Source: Diploscapter coronatus (Eukaryota; Nematoda; Chromadorea; Rhabditida; Rhabditidae). Taken from it: 64,000 bases of DNA. The notes beneath the pieces are model-generated. The model had not been told where the DNA came from. It ran no database searches and worked only from the letters and a program-made list of their open reading frames with translations. Each line of letters starts with the position of its first letter. Position 1 is the first letter of the stretch. The position numbers were made by a program, and so were the translations under genes. Shown here in pieces: positions 1-11,420 of the stretch. The DNA lies in contig OZ038422.1 of NCBI GenBank assembly GCA_964036155.1, forward strand, positions 23,831,201 through 23,895,200. Reading direction: 5' to 3'.

Positions 1-282
1 GGCTATCCAATACTGAAAACCCCATTCGATTTGACCCAAAAATAAGAAAGTTATGATTTTTTTCCTGAGGTCGGATCTGTCAAAATTTCGAATTACCGTA
101 ATCCTGTATACGATAATTTTTATGAAAAACGGATAGCACCACGAGCATCAGCGTGAAAAACTGCATATATGGTGTGAAAATCAGCCCGATTTACGGACCC
201 CTGTTTATGCCCCTTTGTTAAGACTTTGGTTTTTGCTGACATTCACTCTTAAAAATAATATTTTTTTACTTTTTTTTTTTAG
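1..282. other. unassigned sequence left of transporter copy A
   Basis: No coding exon is recognisable here. Sequence matching copy B's intron 3 starts only at about 249 (an AAAAATAATATTTTTT stretch just before the acceptor at 281-282). Positions 1-248 have no counterpart upstream of copy B. This marks either the breakpoint of a partial duplication or a later insertion into copy A's intron 3. Confidence 0.5.
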
Positions 283-3200
283 ATTTTATATGACTGTAAT
301 ACCAGCCTTAATGATGGAAATAGGCATAATTTGGGAGAGTGCCGAAATTCTTATTTTGGGATTTTTCATCATGGGCTTATCAATGCCAGTCAGAGCAGTG
401 GTTCTGAATATCTACATCGCCGAATGTTCACCGGATAAATATCGAGGTATGAAATTTAAACGAAACAGACTTTTCTCGCAAAACCTGTCACATTTGGTCT
501 CACTTGATAAAATAAATTCCCAAATATCTAATGGCGTATTCGAACCAGTTTTCTCTATTTATCATTTATCAGTTGAAAATTCTTTGCACTCGATAGATTA
601 ATAATAAACAGCTTTTTCATAAGGCTCTTGTTTACACGAAAATTGCGCGGTATGCTCGATTTGAAAGTTCTTTAAGCGTTTTTGTTACGTATCCGCGAAA
701 TTTGCAAGTTTTGCATTTATCATCGAATTTCACAATTGAAGCTTTTTACTAACTGATAACGCGGGTTTGTGGCATCTGTGTTCAAAATTATGCTATTTTT
801 CGCCTTTTAAATTCGAAAATTATTTCAAACAGCTTTGGAGAGAATATTCTTGAGTATTTTTGCTGTTGATTTTTGCACGGTCCTTATCAAAATTGTACTG
901 AGCGTAGAAAGGAAAAGCATGCGCATAAAAGAGTAGGAGTAAAGAGTTCTATGGCCAGGATCCAAGACAAAATTTGTATAAGAATGAAAATGGCTATAAA
1001 CGATCTTTGCAATGTTATTCTTCAAAGAACAAGATTTGTACCATTTTTGTTTCAATGTGCCTTATATCAGATTTATTGACGTCTAGATGAATTTTTAAGG
1101 AAAATAAGAAAAAATGAACGGTTCCTGATCAGAAATTTTTTGATAGAAAATGAAATTGCATTTTAAGTTGACAGTCGAAATAAAATGACAAGAATGTAAA
1201 ATTGTTCAAAAATTAGAAAAACGAATTTCAGGGTTCGTTACTGCCTCAATGTCAGTAGGAGGAGTGATATCGTCACTAGTCATGTAAAATTCCTAAATAC
1301 TTCGAGAAAAGGCGATAGTCAAAAATTTTAGGTATTATATTGGCCGACCTAATGTTTTGGGTGATGATAAATGGTTCATCATACCGATCATTTCTATTAT
1401 TTTGTAGGTTTTTTTTCCTATAAATTTAAAATGAGAATTCAAAAATAACAAATTCACGTGAAATAGCGCGGAAAATTCAACCTCTAAAGTGAATGTTTCG
1501 AAACTTATATGGCATGATTTCAACAGGCGAAATATCACAGAAAAAGGATAAATAAGAAAAAAAATTTCGTATCAATTAATTCGTGTCTTGTGCTTTGATG
1601 TGACAATCGTAATTTGCAGATTGCTCATAGATATTTAGATTAGCGAATTTTAGATCAGTATGCTTATTTATATCGACGCTGCGCTTGCCGGATTCGCCGA
1701 AATACCTCATATCGAAGTCGGAAAAATCGCGAGTCGTAAAAGCGATCAAATTCTACCACGGTGCCGACGCGGACATTGGTACGAGCGCGATACGCAACAT
1801 TAGCGATAATTTACTGCCATTTTTATGGTACTTAATGCAGAATTAATAACGCTCATTATTTATTTACAACAATCTTCTCGATACACTTTTATCAGTGCAA
1901 AAATGGACAATTGCAAATAAATAGAGAGTACAATGCGTCAAAATGAATGAACGGTCGTTCTTGCCGAATTCAGCATTTTTGATATGAACTCTAAAAATAA
2001 ACCTATGAATCAAAAGTAATTAATGGGGTTTCTATTAATTTATTAAAATTAATACGTTTGCTACTCTGGATGCACTAATAATTCATGAAAGTTCTCTAGT
2101 ATGAGGTCTCATTGAAGCATTTGATATTTTTATTTAGGAAACCTCACATCAAGGAAATTAATGACACTGACTCACTAATTATTTTTAAAAAAATTCAGTA
2201 ATGTATTCCATTGAGACTCTCAAAATTTTAGAAGATGTGATCGACTCTATCGAAAAAGAGAAGAACTTGACTGTCGAAGAAAAGCTCTCCATCAAGGATA
2301 TTTGGAGAAGTGAGACCTTGAGAGAGGTATCCATAGTCCATTAACAGTCTAAAGGAAAACTAAATTGAAGGCCCTCTTAATCGTGCTCTCGTTTCAATTA
2401 TTCACTCTAACTTCACCAATTTTCGTTGAAAAGACCTACACAGTAATACTGCATACGAGTATGGGGCTGACAGTGGATCAGGTACATAGAAGTTAATGAA
2501 ATAAATCAGTAGAAGCATTTCAGTCCATGATGCTCAACTTCCTGCTAACCTTGATATTCGGTCCTTTTAAACTCATTGGATCGTACTTCATCGAAAAATA
2601 CGGACGACGTTTCGTTTTATTCTTGTCTGCTGCTATCATGTAATGTGAAACTCACGATATTTTGAATAATTGAATAGTTTTCAGGTATTCGAAAGTGGTT
2701 CTAATGTTTGCAGCGCAATTCATCGTGTATTTCTACGGTCCAAGCAATGTCACTGCTATTATGGGTAAACAAATTTGTGTGTAAATCAGTTTGATCTGAA
2801 TAGTTTAGCTGTTTCAAATGAAGTTCTAACGGAAATTTGCGGATTAACTGGGTTGGGAGCAATCGGAGCTTTGTTCATCACGGAACTTTTCCCACCTTCA
2901 GCCAGAGTCGCCATGTCACAGGTACGCATCTGGAAAATCGCTAACTTTTTCGGCCAACTCGAAATTTGAACAATTTTTCCCGGGAAGATGAAATTATTTC
3001 ATCTCAAAGGACTATCAATAAACGATATTTCAGCTGGACATGATGTTTGTGTGTTTTTCCTCTATGCCTATGATCGTCTCCTACCCGATCATCACGAACC
3101 TATTCGCTCCAGGATTCTACATCCCAATCATGCTCCTCCAACCATTGTTCATCTTCTTCTTATACAAGTAGAAAAAAATTATTTTTGATGAATTACGGTG

Positions 3201-4112
3201 AGAAAATTCAGAAAGTTCCCTGAAACCAAGAACCGAGCAGTATATGATATCGTGCGAACCTTGGATGAGGATGTGAAGAGCAGGGTATAATTTATTTCTA
3301 ATGTTTTAAAAATTCTTAAACATAAAATTGCTTTAATATTTCAAGTTACACACAAAATGCTACCCGATATTATAAAACCTATAAAAACATCAATTCTGGT
3401 ATAATCGATCATTTTTTAACAGGTTTCATCAAATTTTAAGAGTGAAGAATATTATCATTTCAGCTGTCAAAAAGTTGTTTAATTCAGGGTGGTTCAATCA
3501 TCTCGTTCGACTTCGGTCTAGGCCGAGGCCTGGCTTCAGTGATGCGGAAGCGTTCCAATACCTACTACTATCATCAAACAGAAACAACCCCGCTGCTGTT
3601 CGACGACTCGCTCAACAGACCCAGGGTAATTGAAACACTTTTTCTGAACTACAACGAGGATTTATTGCCGAGATAATGATTTGATAGGTTGATCGAAGAA
3701 AACTACGTTTCAAAATTATCCAAGGAAGAAGATCGAATGTGTTTTATTTTATTTTATTGTAGACTCTATTTGACATTTTATCACAAATATTATTACATTC
3801 GTACTATGCTTCAGTTGTTTCATATATTTGGTTTTAGAGTTTTTCGTTAGTTTTACAATACCGAATAATCAACCTCTGAAGAAAATAGGGAACATATAAA
3901 ACGTGTGAGAAGAATGTTCAAAAATGAGAAATTTCAGGCGAACTCTGAGACCAATCGTCGAGTACATTGGAATCCACCCAAATACACGCAGATCTTGTGA
4001 TGTTTTAAAATTTCTACCTGTTTTTCACGATTTAAACATCTTCCGATTAATAAATTATTCGTTGATTGTAATTTCGGCCATGCGTCGATGCCTTACGGGT
4101 CCCGTTGATTCT
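249..4112 (+). repeat. tandem duplication, left unit (transporter copy A)
   Basis: This segment matches about 4957-10748 in the same orientation, introns and 3' flank included. The intron at 1404-1653 and the 3' flank 3626-4050 show only a few differences over hundreds of bases, so the copies are recent or have been homogenised. The coordinate offset grows from 4708 at the left to 6637 at the right because the right unit carries extra insertions. Confidence 0.9.
283..3676 (+). CDS. SLC2/GLUT-type sugar transporter, copy A (5' exons absent from window)
   Basis: Twelve-TM facilitative transporter of the major facilitator superfamily, expected in the plasma membrane; the substrate cannot be read from sequence. 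Exons: 283-446, 1232-1283, 1332-1403, 1654-1778, 2232-2326, 2371-2481, 2524-2639, 2685-2764, 2824-2921, 3034-3167, 3212-3284, 3464-3676. Family marks seen: YIAECSPDKYRG (the Y-x-x-E-x-SP-RG motif after TM4), LPDSPKYL (equivalent of ESPRYL), EKYGRRF (loop 8-9), ELFPPSAR and FPETKN (PETKG equivalent). All visible phases agree and no stop breaks the frame. The start and first TM segments, which copy B carries in three further exons, are missing; the sequence to the left is unrelated. An intron before the last exon could instead end at 3487 (same phase). I read through the GT at 3626 because the continuation VIETLFLNYNEDLLPR then stop looks coding. It may be a truncated copy or may use exons outside the window. 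Confidence 0.8.
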
Positions 4113-4577
4113 TGAACTATTCGCCAGCATTTTCGGTATTTTTCCCGCAAAAATAGCTGATAACAAATTAAAGATAGCCTTCGAGGAGGCGTATTGACCA
4201 AAAACGCAATTTTTCGTCATTTTTTTTTCGATTTTTGAACGTGAAGCTAGGAGGAATTTAATGAAGGACTGATAAGGAGTACCAAGCTGATTATAAAGAC
4301 GCCACCCCCCAGGTGAATAAAGTAGAAATATCAAAGAAGGGTTGTAAGACTATTCTTTACCAGTGTGCAAGTACCTACAAACGAAACTTTCACAGATGAT
4401 CTTCAGTAATCATAAATTTAGAAAATTTCATATTTTTCATAATATTTTCGAATAAGTTTCATAGTTCATTCTTTCCAAAGAGAAGTATTCTTTGTTGGTT
4501 TTGTTTTAACTTGCTATGAAATTCCTCATACTTCGAAAGGGAAAATTGTTTAGTGATTTTTAGAAACATACGTAAAG
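3677..4577. other. intergenic between transporter copies A and B
   Basis: The first ~435 bases (to about 4112) are copy A's 3' flank, near-identical to the flank after copy B. The remaining ~465 bases are unique and hold the promoter and 5' leader of copy B. No other gene seen. Confidence 0.6.
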
Positions 4578-7500
4578 ATGTTGCCTGGAAATATCATCTA
4601 CATGATAGTTGTGTATTCCGTTTTTGGACTGTGTGGCGATATTTTGGTAAATATTTCTATCTAAAAATGAATTTTAAAAAAGCGAGAATTTTGGACGTCA
4701 TTAATAGCAGTGTTCCCAAACCAGCTGAACGGTTTATTCAATGCGACTTTGTACAATCACTACGGAATCCATGCAGATAGCACATTGTAAGATCTTTAGC
4801 GGTAAAGCATTAGTTTCACAATTTTAGACTATCCTTCGGAATCTCTTTCATGAGTTTGATCTCGTTTGTTAGTCTTATTCTTGGAATCTTCCTATTCATA
4901 CCACTCATGGATTCGAAAGGTCGACGATTTTGCAGTGTCTATCTGAGGTTTTATTCGTTTAAAAATAATATTTTTTGACTTTTTTTTTAGATTTTATATG
5001 ACTGTAATACCCGCCTTAATGATGGAAATAGGCATAATTTGGGAGAGTGCCGAAATTCTTATTTTGGGATTTTTCATCATGGGCTTATTAATGCCAATCA
5101 GAGCCATAGTTCTCAACGTCTACATCGCAGAATGTTCACCGGATAAATATCGAGGTATGAAATTTAAACGAAACAGACTTTTCTCGCAAAACCTGTCACA
5201 TTTGGTCTCACTTGATAAAATAAATTCCCAAATATCTAATGGCGTATTCGAACCAGTTTTCTCTATTTATCATTTATCAGTTGAAAATTCTTTGCACTCG
5301 ATAGATTAATAATAAACAGCTTTTTCATAAGGCTCTTGTTTACAAAGATTGGGCGGTATGCTCGATTTGAAAATTTTTTAAGAGTCTTTTGTTACGCATC
5401 CGCGAAATTTTCAGTTATCATCGAATTTCACATTTAAAGCTTTTTACTAACTGATAACGCGGGTTTGTGGCATGTGTCCAAAATTATGCTATTTTTCGCC
5501 TTTTAAATTGGAAAATGATTATTTTAAACAGCTTTGAAGAGAATATTCTTGAGTATTTTTGCACAGTCCTTATTGTCCACTTGAAATGACTTGGCCGTCG
5601 CCAGTGTCCTTCGCGAAAGGGGGAAGTGTGAAGCGCGTCGCGGCCTTCATTGTGAGGAGCATTTTTCACACAAAATTCCCATTTTCGCCTATTATTTGTG
5701 ACTTTCTGTCGAAATTTCACTAATTATCTGTTAATTATCAATAATTTTAAAAGTTCTGTAGAAGAAAATCATTAAAAATGTTTCAATTTCAATCAATCGT
5801 CTAGACATCGCTTAAAAACGAGATAAAAGAGCAAATTTTCACTCAACAATCGACAATCTAATCATAATTAGCACTGATTGCCATTAATTAACGAATAATT
5901 GAAATTTCGAAAGAAAATCGAAAAATAGTGGGTGAAAATGGGAATTTTGTGTGAAAAATGCTCCTCACAATGAAGGCCGCGACGCGCTTCACACTTCCCC
6001 CTTTCACGAAGGACACTGGCGACGACCAAGTCATTTACAATGGACAACATAAAATTGTACTGAGCGTAGAAAGGAAAAGCATACGCATAAACAAGTAGGA
6101 ATAAAGAGTTCTATGGCTAGAGGATCCAAGACAAAATTTGTATAGTCGACTCTGAGTAAATGAATATTGCATACATTTTGCAACTTCGCTCGCTCAGGCT
6201 CCGCCTACTTTTTCCTGCCCTGCTGAATTGCGTCATTCACCATTTTTAAACGATTTTTCGCAATTTTATTTTTCTTGACATTTTCGCGAAAAATCTTTAT
6301 AGTTATATCCTAATTATCTCTCTAATTAACCAATTAACCCTCTTTAATGTTTGCTGTTCACTTTTCTTGTTTTTCTAGCGATTTTTCCTCTCAAATCAGG
6401 ACCCATTTTCATTGAGTCAATTTTCGATCCCTCTACGATGCAAATGTTGTCGTCGTCATCAAGTCATTAGAATTGCAAGTTACTGGACAGACAGTCGCTG
6501 ATCAGACGTTTTCATGAAAATTATCAAATTTGCACGAAAAAATACGAAATTTACGATCGAAAAATGAACAGCAAACACTAAAGAGTTAATTGGCCAGTTA
6601 TTTCGTTAATTAGGTGCAATATTCAATCAGTTGGAGACAATAAACTAACTACTTTTCGTTTTCAAACTTGGAAAATTAAAAACACGCTATTTCTGACGAT
6701 AAAATGGCTCAAAACGATGAAGCATCGCTCTACAGAGTCAATTTGTCAATTAGAGAGATAGTTAGGATATAATTATAGAGATTTTCGTGAAAATATCGAG
6801 AAAAATCGACTGAAAATGGGGGGAATGACGCAATTCGGCAAAGCAGGGAAAAAATGGGCGGAGCCTGAGCGAGCGAGTTTGCAAAATGTATGCAGTATCC
6901 ACTTACTCAGAATCGACCATAAAAGTGAAAATGACTAGAGATCTTTTTAATGCTATTCTTGAAAGTAAGAGCAAGATTAGTGCTCTTTTGTCTTAATGTG
7001 CCTTATATCAGACTTATTGACGTCTAGATGGTTTTAAGGAAATTAAAAAAAAATGAACGGTTCCTGATCAGAAATTTTTTTTGGTAGAAAATGAAATTGC
7101 ACTTTAAACTGACAGTCGAAATATGGTGGAAGTTGAAAGATGATAAAAATATAAAATTGTTCAAAATTTAGAAAAATGAACTTCAGGGTTCGTTACTGCC
7201 TCAATGTCAGTAGGAGGAGTGATATCGTCACTAGTCATGTAAAATTCCTAAACACTCCGAGAAAAGTCGGTAGTCAAAAATTTTAGGTATTATATTGCTC
7301 GACCTAGTGTTTTGGGTGATGATAAATGGTTCATCATACCGATCATTTCTATTATTTTGTAGGTTTTTTTTCCTATAAATTTAAAATGAGAATTCAAAAA
7401 TAACAAATTCACGTGAAATAGCGCGGAAAATTCAACCTCTAAAGTGAATGTTTCGAAACTTATATGGCATGATTTCAACAGGCGAAATATCACAGAAAAA

Positions 7501-10313
7501 GGATAAATAAGAAAAAAAATTTCGTATCAATTAATTCGTGTCTTGTGCTTTGATGTGACAATCGTAATTTGCAGATTGCTCATAGATATTTAGATTAGCG
7601 AATTTTAGATCAGTATGCTTATTTATATCGACGCTGCGCTTGCCGGATTCGCCGAAATACCTCATATCGAAGTCGGAAAAATCGCGAGTCGTAAAAGCGA
7701 TCAAATTCTACCACGGTGCCGACGCGGACATTGGTACGAGCGCGATACGCAACATTAGCGATAATTTACTGCCATTTTTATGGTACTTAATGCAGAATTA
7801 ATAACGCTCATTATTTATTTACAACAATCTTCTCGATACACTTTTATCAGTGCAAAAATGGACAATTGCAAATAAATAGAGAGTACAATGCGTCAAAATG
7901 AATGAACGGTCGTTCTTGCCGAATTCAGCATTTTTGATATGAACTCTAAAAATAAGCCTATGAATCAAAAGTAATTAATGGGGTTTATATTAATTTATTA
8001 AAATTAATTAATACGTTTGCTACTCTGGATGCACTAATAATTCATGAAAGTTCTCTAGTATGAGGTCTCATTGAAGCATTTGATATTTTTATTTAGGAAA
8101 CCTCACACCAGAGAAATTAATGATACTGATACACTAATTATTTTTTTTTTTTAAATTCAGTAATGTATTCCATTGAGACTCAAAATTTTAGAAGATGTGA
8201 TCGACTCTATCGAAAAAGAGAAGAACTTGACTGTCGAAGAAAAGCTCTCCATCAAGGATATTTGGAAAAGTGAGGCCTTGAGAGAGGTATCCATAATCCA
8301 TTAATGAGGTGCGTCCCACAAGTTTGGCCACGCTTTGTATCTGATGTAATATTGCATCATTTTATTAATTTTTAATGCAAATTTTAGTTTTATAGCATTC
8401 TCTATGCGCACTTTACCTAACTACCAAGTTTCGGCCCGATCGGACTTTTCTGAAGAAAGGTGATTTTTCTCGCAACATGTTCTTAACTATCGGAAATGAC
8501 AGTTTTGTATGTGACTTTGCAGAAAACTTTTCTAAAAAAATCGTTAATCTGATAATGGATAGCCTATCCAGAAACTATTAGTATGTCGTGATAACTCAAC
8601 CAATAGGCTTTCAAAATCAAATAATGGTGGACTCTGAAAAATCCTACAAGTGGAAACTACTTTTTTCGCGAATATTTGAAATGTTCCTCATTTTCCATAG
8701 TTAAGGGAATGTTGCGAGAAAAAAATTATGTTTCTTCAGAAAAGTCAGATCGGGCCGAAACTCGGTAGTTAGATAAAGTGAGCATGCAGAACATCATAAA
8801 ACTAAAATTTGCATTAAAAATCAATAAAGTGGTGCAATATTACATAAAAATATGAGGCGCGGCCAAACTTTTGGGGCGCACCTTAGTTTTAAGGAAAACT
8901 AAACTTAAGACCTTCTTAATCATGCTCTCGTTTCACTTGTTCAATTTAACCTCACCAATTATCGTTGAAAAATCCTACACAGTAATACTGCATACGAGTA
9001 TGGGGCTGACAGTGGATCAGGTACATAGAATTTAATGGAATAAATCAGTAGAAGCATTTCAGTCCATGATGCTCAACTTCCTGCTAACCTTGATATTCGG
9101 TCCTTTTAAACTCATTGGATCGTACTTCATCGAAAAATACGGACGACGTTTCGTTTTATTCTTGTCTGCCGCTATCATGTAATGTGAAACTCACGATATT
9201 TTGAATAATTGAATAGTTTTCAGGTATTCGAAAGTGGTTCTAATGTTTGCAGCGCAATTCATCGTGTATTTCTACGGTCCAAGCAATGTCACTGCTATTA
9301 TGGGTAAACAAATTTGTGTGTAAATCAATTTGACTTGAATAGTTTAGCTGTTTCAAATGAAGTTCTGACAGAAATTTGCGGATTAACTGGGTTGGGAGCA
9401 ATCGGAGCTTTGTTCATCACGGAACTTTTCCCACCTTCAGCCAGAGTCGCCATGTCACAGGTACGCATCTGGAAAATCGCTAACTTTTTCGATAGCTCCC
9501 AGAAAAAGACACCACTTTTGCCTATTTTTTTCTCTCCCTCATACTATTTCTTAGAAAAAGTGATGTCTTTTTTTCTATGAGCCTTTCTCGATAAATTCGG
9601 AATTTGAACAATTTTTCCCGGGAAGATGAAATTATTTCATCTCAAAGGACTATCAATAAACGATATTTCAGCTGGACATGATATTTGTGTGCTTCACCTT
9701 TGTGCCTATGATCGTCTCCTACCCGATCATCACGAACCTATTCGCTCCAGGATTCTACATCCCAATCATGTTCCTCCAACCATTGTTCATCTTCTTCTTA
9801 TACAAGTAGAAATATTTATTCTGAATAAATTATGATGAGAAAACTCAGAAAGCTCCCTGAAACCAAGAACCGAGCAGTATATGATATCGTGCGAACCTTG
9901 GATGAGGATGTGAAGAGCAGGGTATAATTTATTTCTGATGTTTTAAAAATTCTTAAACATGAAATTGATTAGATATTTCACGTTACACGCAAAATGCTAC
10001 CCGATATTATAAAACCTATAAAAACTTCAATTCTGGTATAATCGATCATTTTTTAACAGGTTTCATCAAATTTTAAGAGTGAAGAATATTATCATTTCAG
10101 CTGTCAACAAGTTGTTTAATTCAGGGTGGTTCAATCATCTCGTTCGACTTCGGTCTAGGCCGAGGCCTGGCTTCAGTGATGCGGAAGCGTTCCAATACCT
10201 ACTACTATCATCAAACAGAAACAACCCCGCTGCTGTTCGACGACTCGCTCAACAGACCCAGGGTAATTGAAACACTTTTTCTGAACTACAACGAGGATTT
10301 ATTGCCGAGATAA
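4578..10313 (+). CDS. SLC2/GLUT-type sugar transporter, copy B (complete)
   Basis: Full-length facilitative sugar-transporter-like protein, 541 codons before the stop, as expected for the family. Exons: 4578-4646, 4683-4786, 4828-4947, 4991-5154, 7187-7238, 7287-7358, 7609-7733, 8192-8286, 8910-9020, 9063-9178, 9224-9303, 9363-9460, 9672-9805, 9849-9921, 10101-10313; the total is a multiple of three. It starts MLPGNIIYM, with PNQLNGLFNATLYNHYG in the first extracellular loop. MDSKGRRF (loop 2-3), YIAECSPDKYRG, LPDSPKYL, EKYGRRF, ELFPPSAR and PETKN occur in family order. TM segments are hydrophobic. The QLS and GPGPIPW substrate motifs of classical GLUTs are not clear (YFYGPSNVT at TM10), so this is a divergent nematode SLC2 clade. 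The 5' edge of exon 2 is the weakest call: a poor AAAAAAG acceptor was chosen because it restores phase. Introns 4, 8 and 12 contain palindromic insertions absent from copy A. Confidence 0.85.
5573..6049. mobile_element. palindromic MITE in transporter B intron 4
   Basis: About 477 bp bounded by long terminal inverted repeats. The left arm begins TTGTCCACTTGAAATGACTT and the right arm reads as its near-complement; arms match for at least 115 bp (5573-5687 against 5930-6047). It is absent from the matching intron of copy A (between 890 and 895), which gives an approximate empty site. Flanking TA at 5571-5572 and 6050-6051 suggests a TA target (Tc1/mariner-like), but the flank is not perfectly restored. 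No transposase. Confidence 0.8.
6143..6919. mobile_element. palindromic MITE, TA-flanked, in transporter B intron 4
   Basis: About 777 bp. The left end reads TAGTCGACTCTGAGTAA and the right end is its inverted match with a few changes. Subterminal parts also pair, including a GC-rich block with GGCTCCGCC / GGCGGAGCC and an inner pair near 6341-6366 and 6564-6590. TA lies at 6141-6142 and 6920-6921, and copy A has a single uninterrupted site (…TTTGTATAAGAATG… near 974-988). That fits a nonautonomous Tc1/mariner-type element. No coding capacity. Confidence 0.8.
8304..8883. mobile_element. palindromic MITE in transporter B intron 8
   Basis: About 580 bp with inverted termini: left ATGAGGTGCGTCCCACAAG, right ending GGGGCGCACCT. 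The arms match for roughly 150 bp, including TTTCGGCCCGATCGGACTTTTC-like sequence on the left and its complement on the right. It is missing from copy A, whose intron runs straight through at about 2342-2350. TA lies on both sides (8302-8303, 8884-8885). No transposase reading frame. Confidence 0.85.
9491..9597. mobile_element. short palindromic insertion in transporter B intron 12
   Basis: About 105 bp present in copy B and absent from copy A (which reads …TTTTTCGGCCAACTCG…). It contains an inverted pair around AGAAAAAGACACCACTTTT (9501-9519) and 9553-9574, with CGATAGCTC / GAGCCTTTCTCGATA outside it. Probably a tiny MITE or a solo hairpin; no class can be assigned. Confidence 0.55.
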
Positions 10314-10740
10314 TGATTTGATAGGTTGATCGAAGAAAACTACGTTTCAAAATTATCCAAGGAAGAAGATCGAATGTGTTTTATTTTATTTTATTGTAGA
10401 CTCTATTTGACATTTTATCACAAATATTATTACATTCGTACTATGCTTCAGTTGTTTCATATATTTGGTTTTAGAGTTTTTCGTTAGTTTTACAATACCG
10501 AATAATCAACCTCTGAAGAAAATAGGGAACATATAAAACGTGTGAGAAGAATGTTCAAAAATGAGAAATTTCAGGCGAACTCTGAGACCAATCGTCGAGT
10601 ACATTGGAATCCACCCAAATACACGCAGATCTTGTGATGTTTTAAAATTTCTAGCTGTTTTTCACGATTTAAACATCTTCCGATTAATAAATTATTAGTT
10701 GGTTGTAATTTCGGCCGTGTGCTGGTGCCTTCCGGGTCTC
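10314..10740. other. 3' flank of transporter copy B
   Basis: Nearly identical to 3677-4103 behind copy A. No recognisable exon. It probably contains the 3' UTR, but no clear AATAAA could be tied to the gene. Confidence 0.5.
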
Positions 10741-11420
10741 GTCGATTTTTGCTGCTTATATTAATGAGCTTGAGGGGGTTTATCTTTATCGCTCTATTCT
10801 CTCAATCTATCGCTTTATCACTTTTCCTTATCGCTAACTCAAACTCCTCTCTTCGTTTTCATCTTTATGTCTTTTCCGATAATCATTCTCTATCACATTG
10901 TCGGCGATCTTTCAATTCTAATTTTATCTTCATTATTCACAAGGACAATTGAAATGAAACTCAGATACCCTTACTATTTCTTTTTCAGCGATATTAGTTA
11001 GGTATCTCAAACTTTTGAAACATAAATTAACGATTTACGCGAACTCTATAGATCAAAACAATGCTTATCAATCATTTCCCTATCACTTTTATCACTCCTC
11101 TCGCATCCTTATCATCAAATTATATCCACCTTCTCTTTATCTTTCATTTTCCGAGTCATCCTCAAATTCGCAGCTCTTTTTCAGCTCCTGCTTCGTGTCT
11201 GCCTCGGTGTAAAGCACCTTTCCCCGTCCAGCATCTCGCATTTCCTTCCCTTATCTTCTTTTATCCCCTTTTATCTTTCCTTTATCTCCTTCCCTCTTAT
11301 CATTTTTCTTCCTTTATCTTCTCTTATCAATTTTCTATCAGCTCTTTTCAGCGTCGATCTTTCGGGATTAATTCCGGATCTTTGTCACTTTATCACCCGA
11401 ATTTATCACGCGCCGCGACA
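10741..11420. promoter_or_regulatory. dense same-strand cluster of TATC (GATA-type) motifs
   Basis: By eye there are about 25 TATC words, mostly TTATC/TTATCA, in roughly 660 bases, nearly all on the + strand in pyrimidine-rich sequence. The complement GATA, and especially TGATAA, is the known binding core of nematode intestinal GATA factors such as ELT-2. Regulatory function is inference. It lies downstream of transporter B and upstream of the DUF7027-like gene. Confidence 0.4.

Larger units (their letters stand above)
4957..10748 (+). repeat. tandem duplication, right unit (transporter copy B)
   Basis: Right-hand copy of the unit at about 249-4112. It is about 1.9 kb longer because of four palindromic insertions (about 5573-6049, 6143-6919, 8304-8883 and 9491-9597). 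Homology fades at about 10748, shortly after the conserved 3' flank. Confidence 0.9.
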
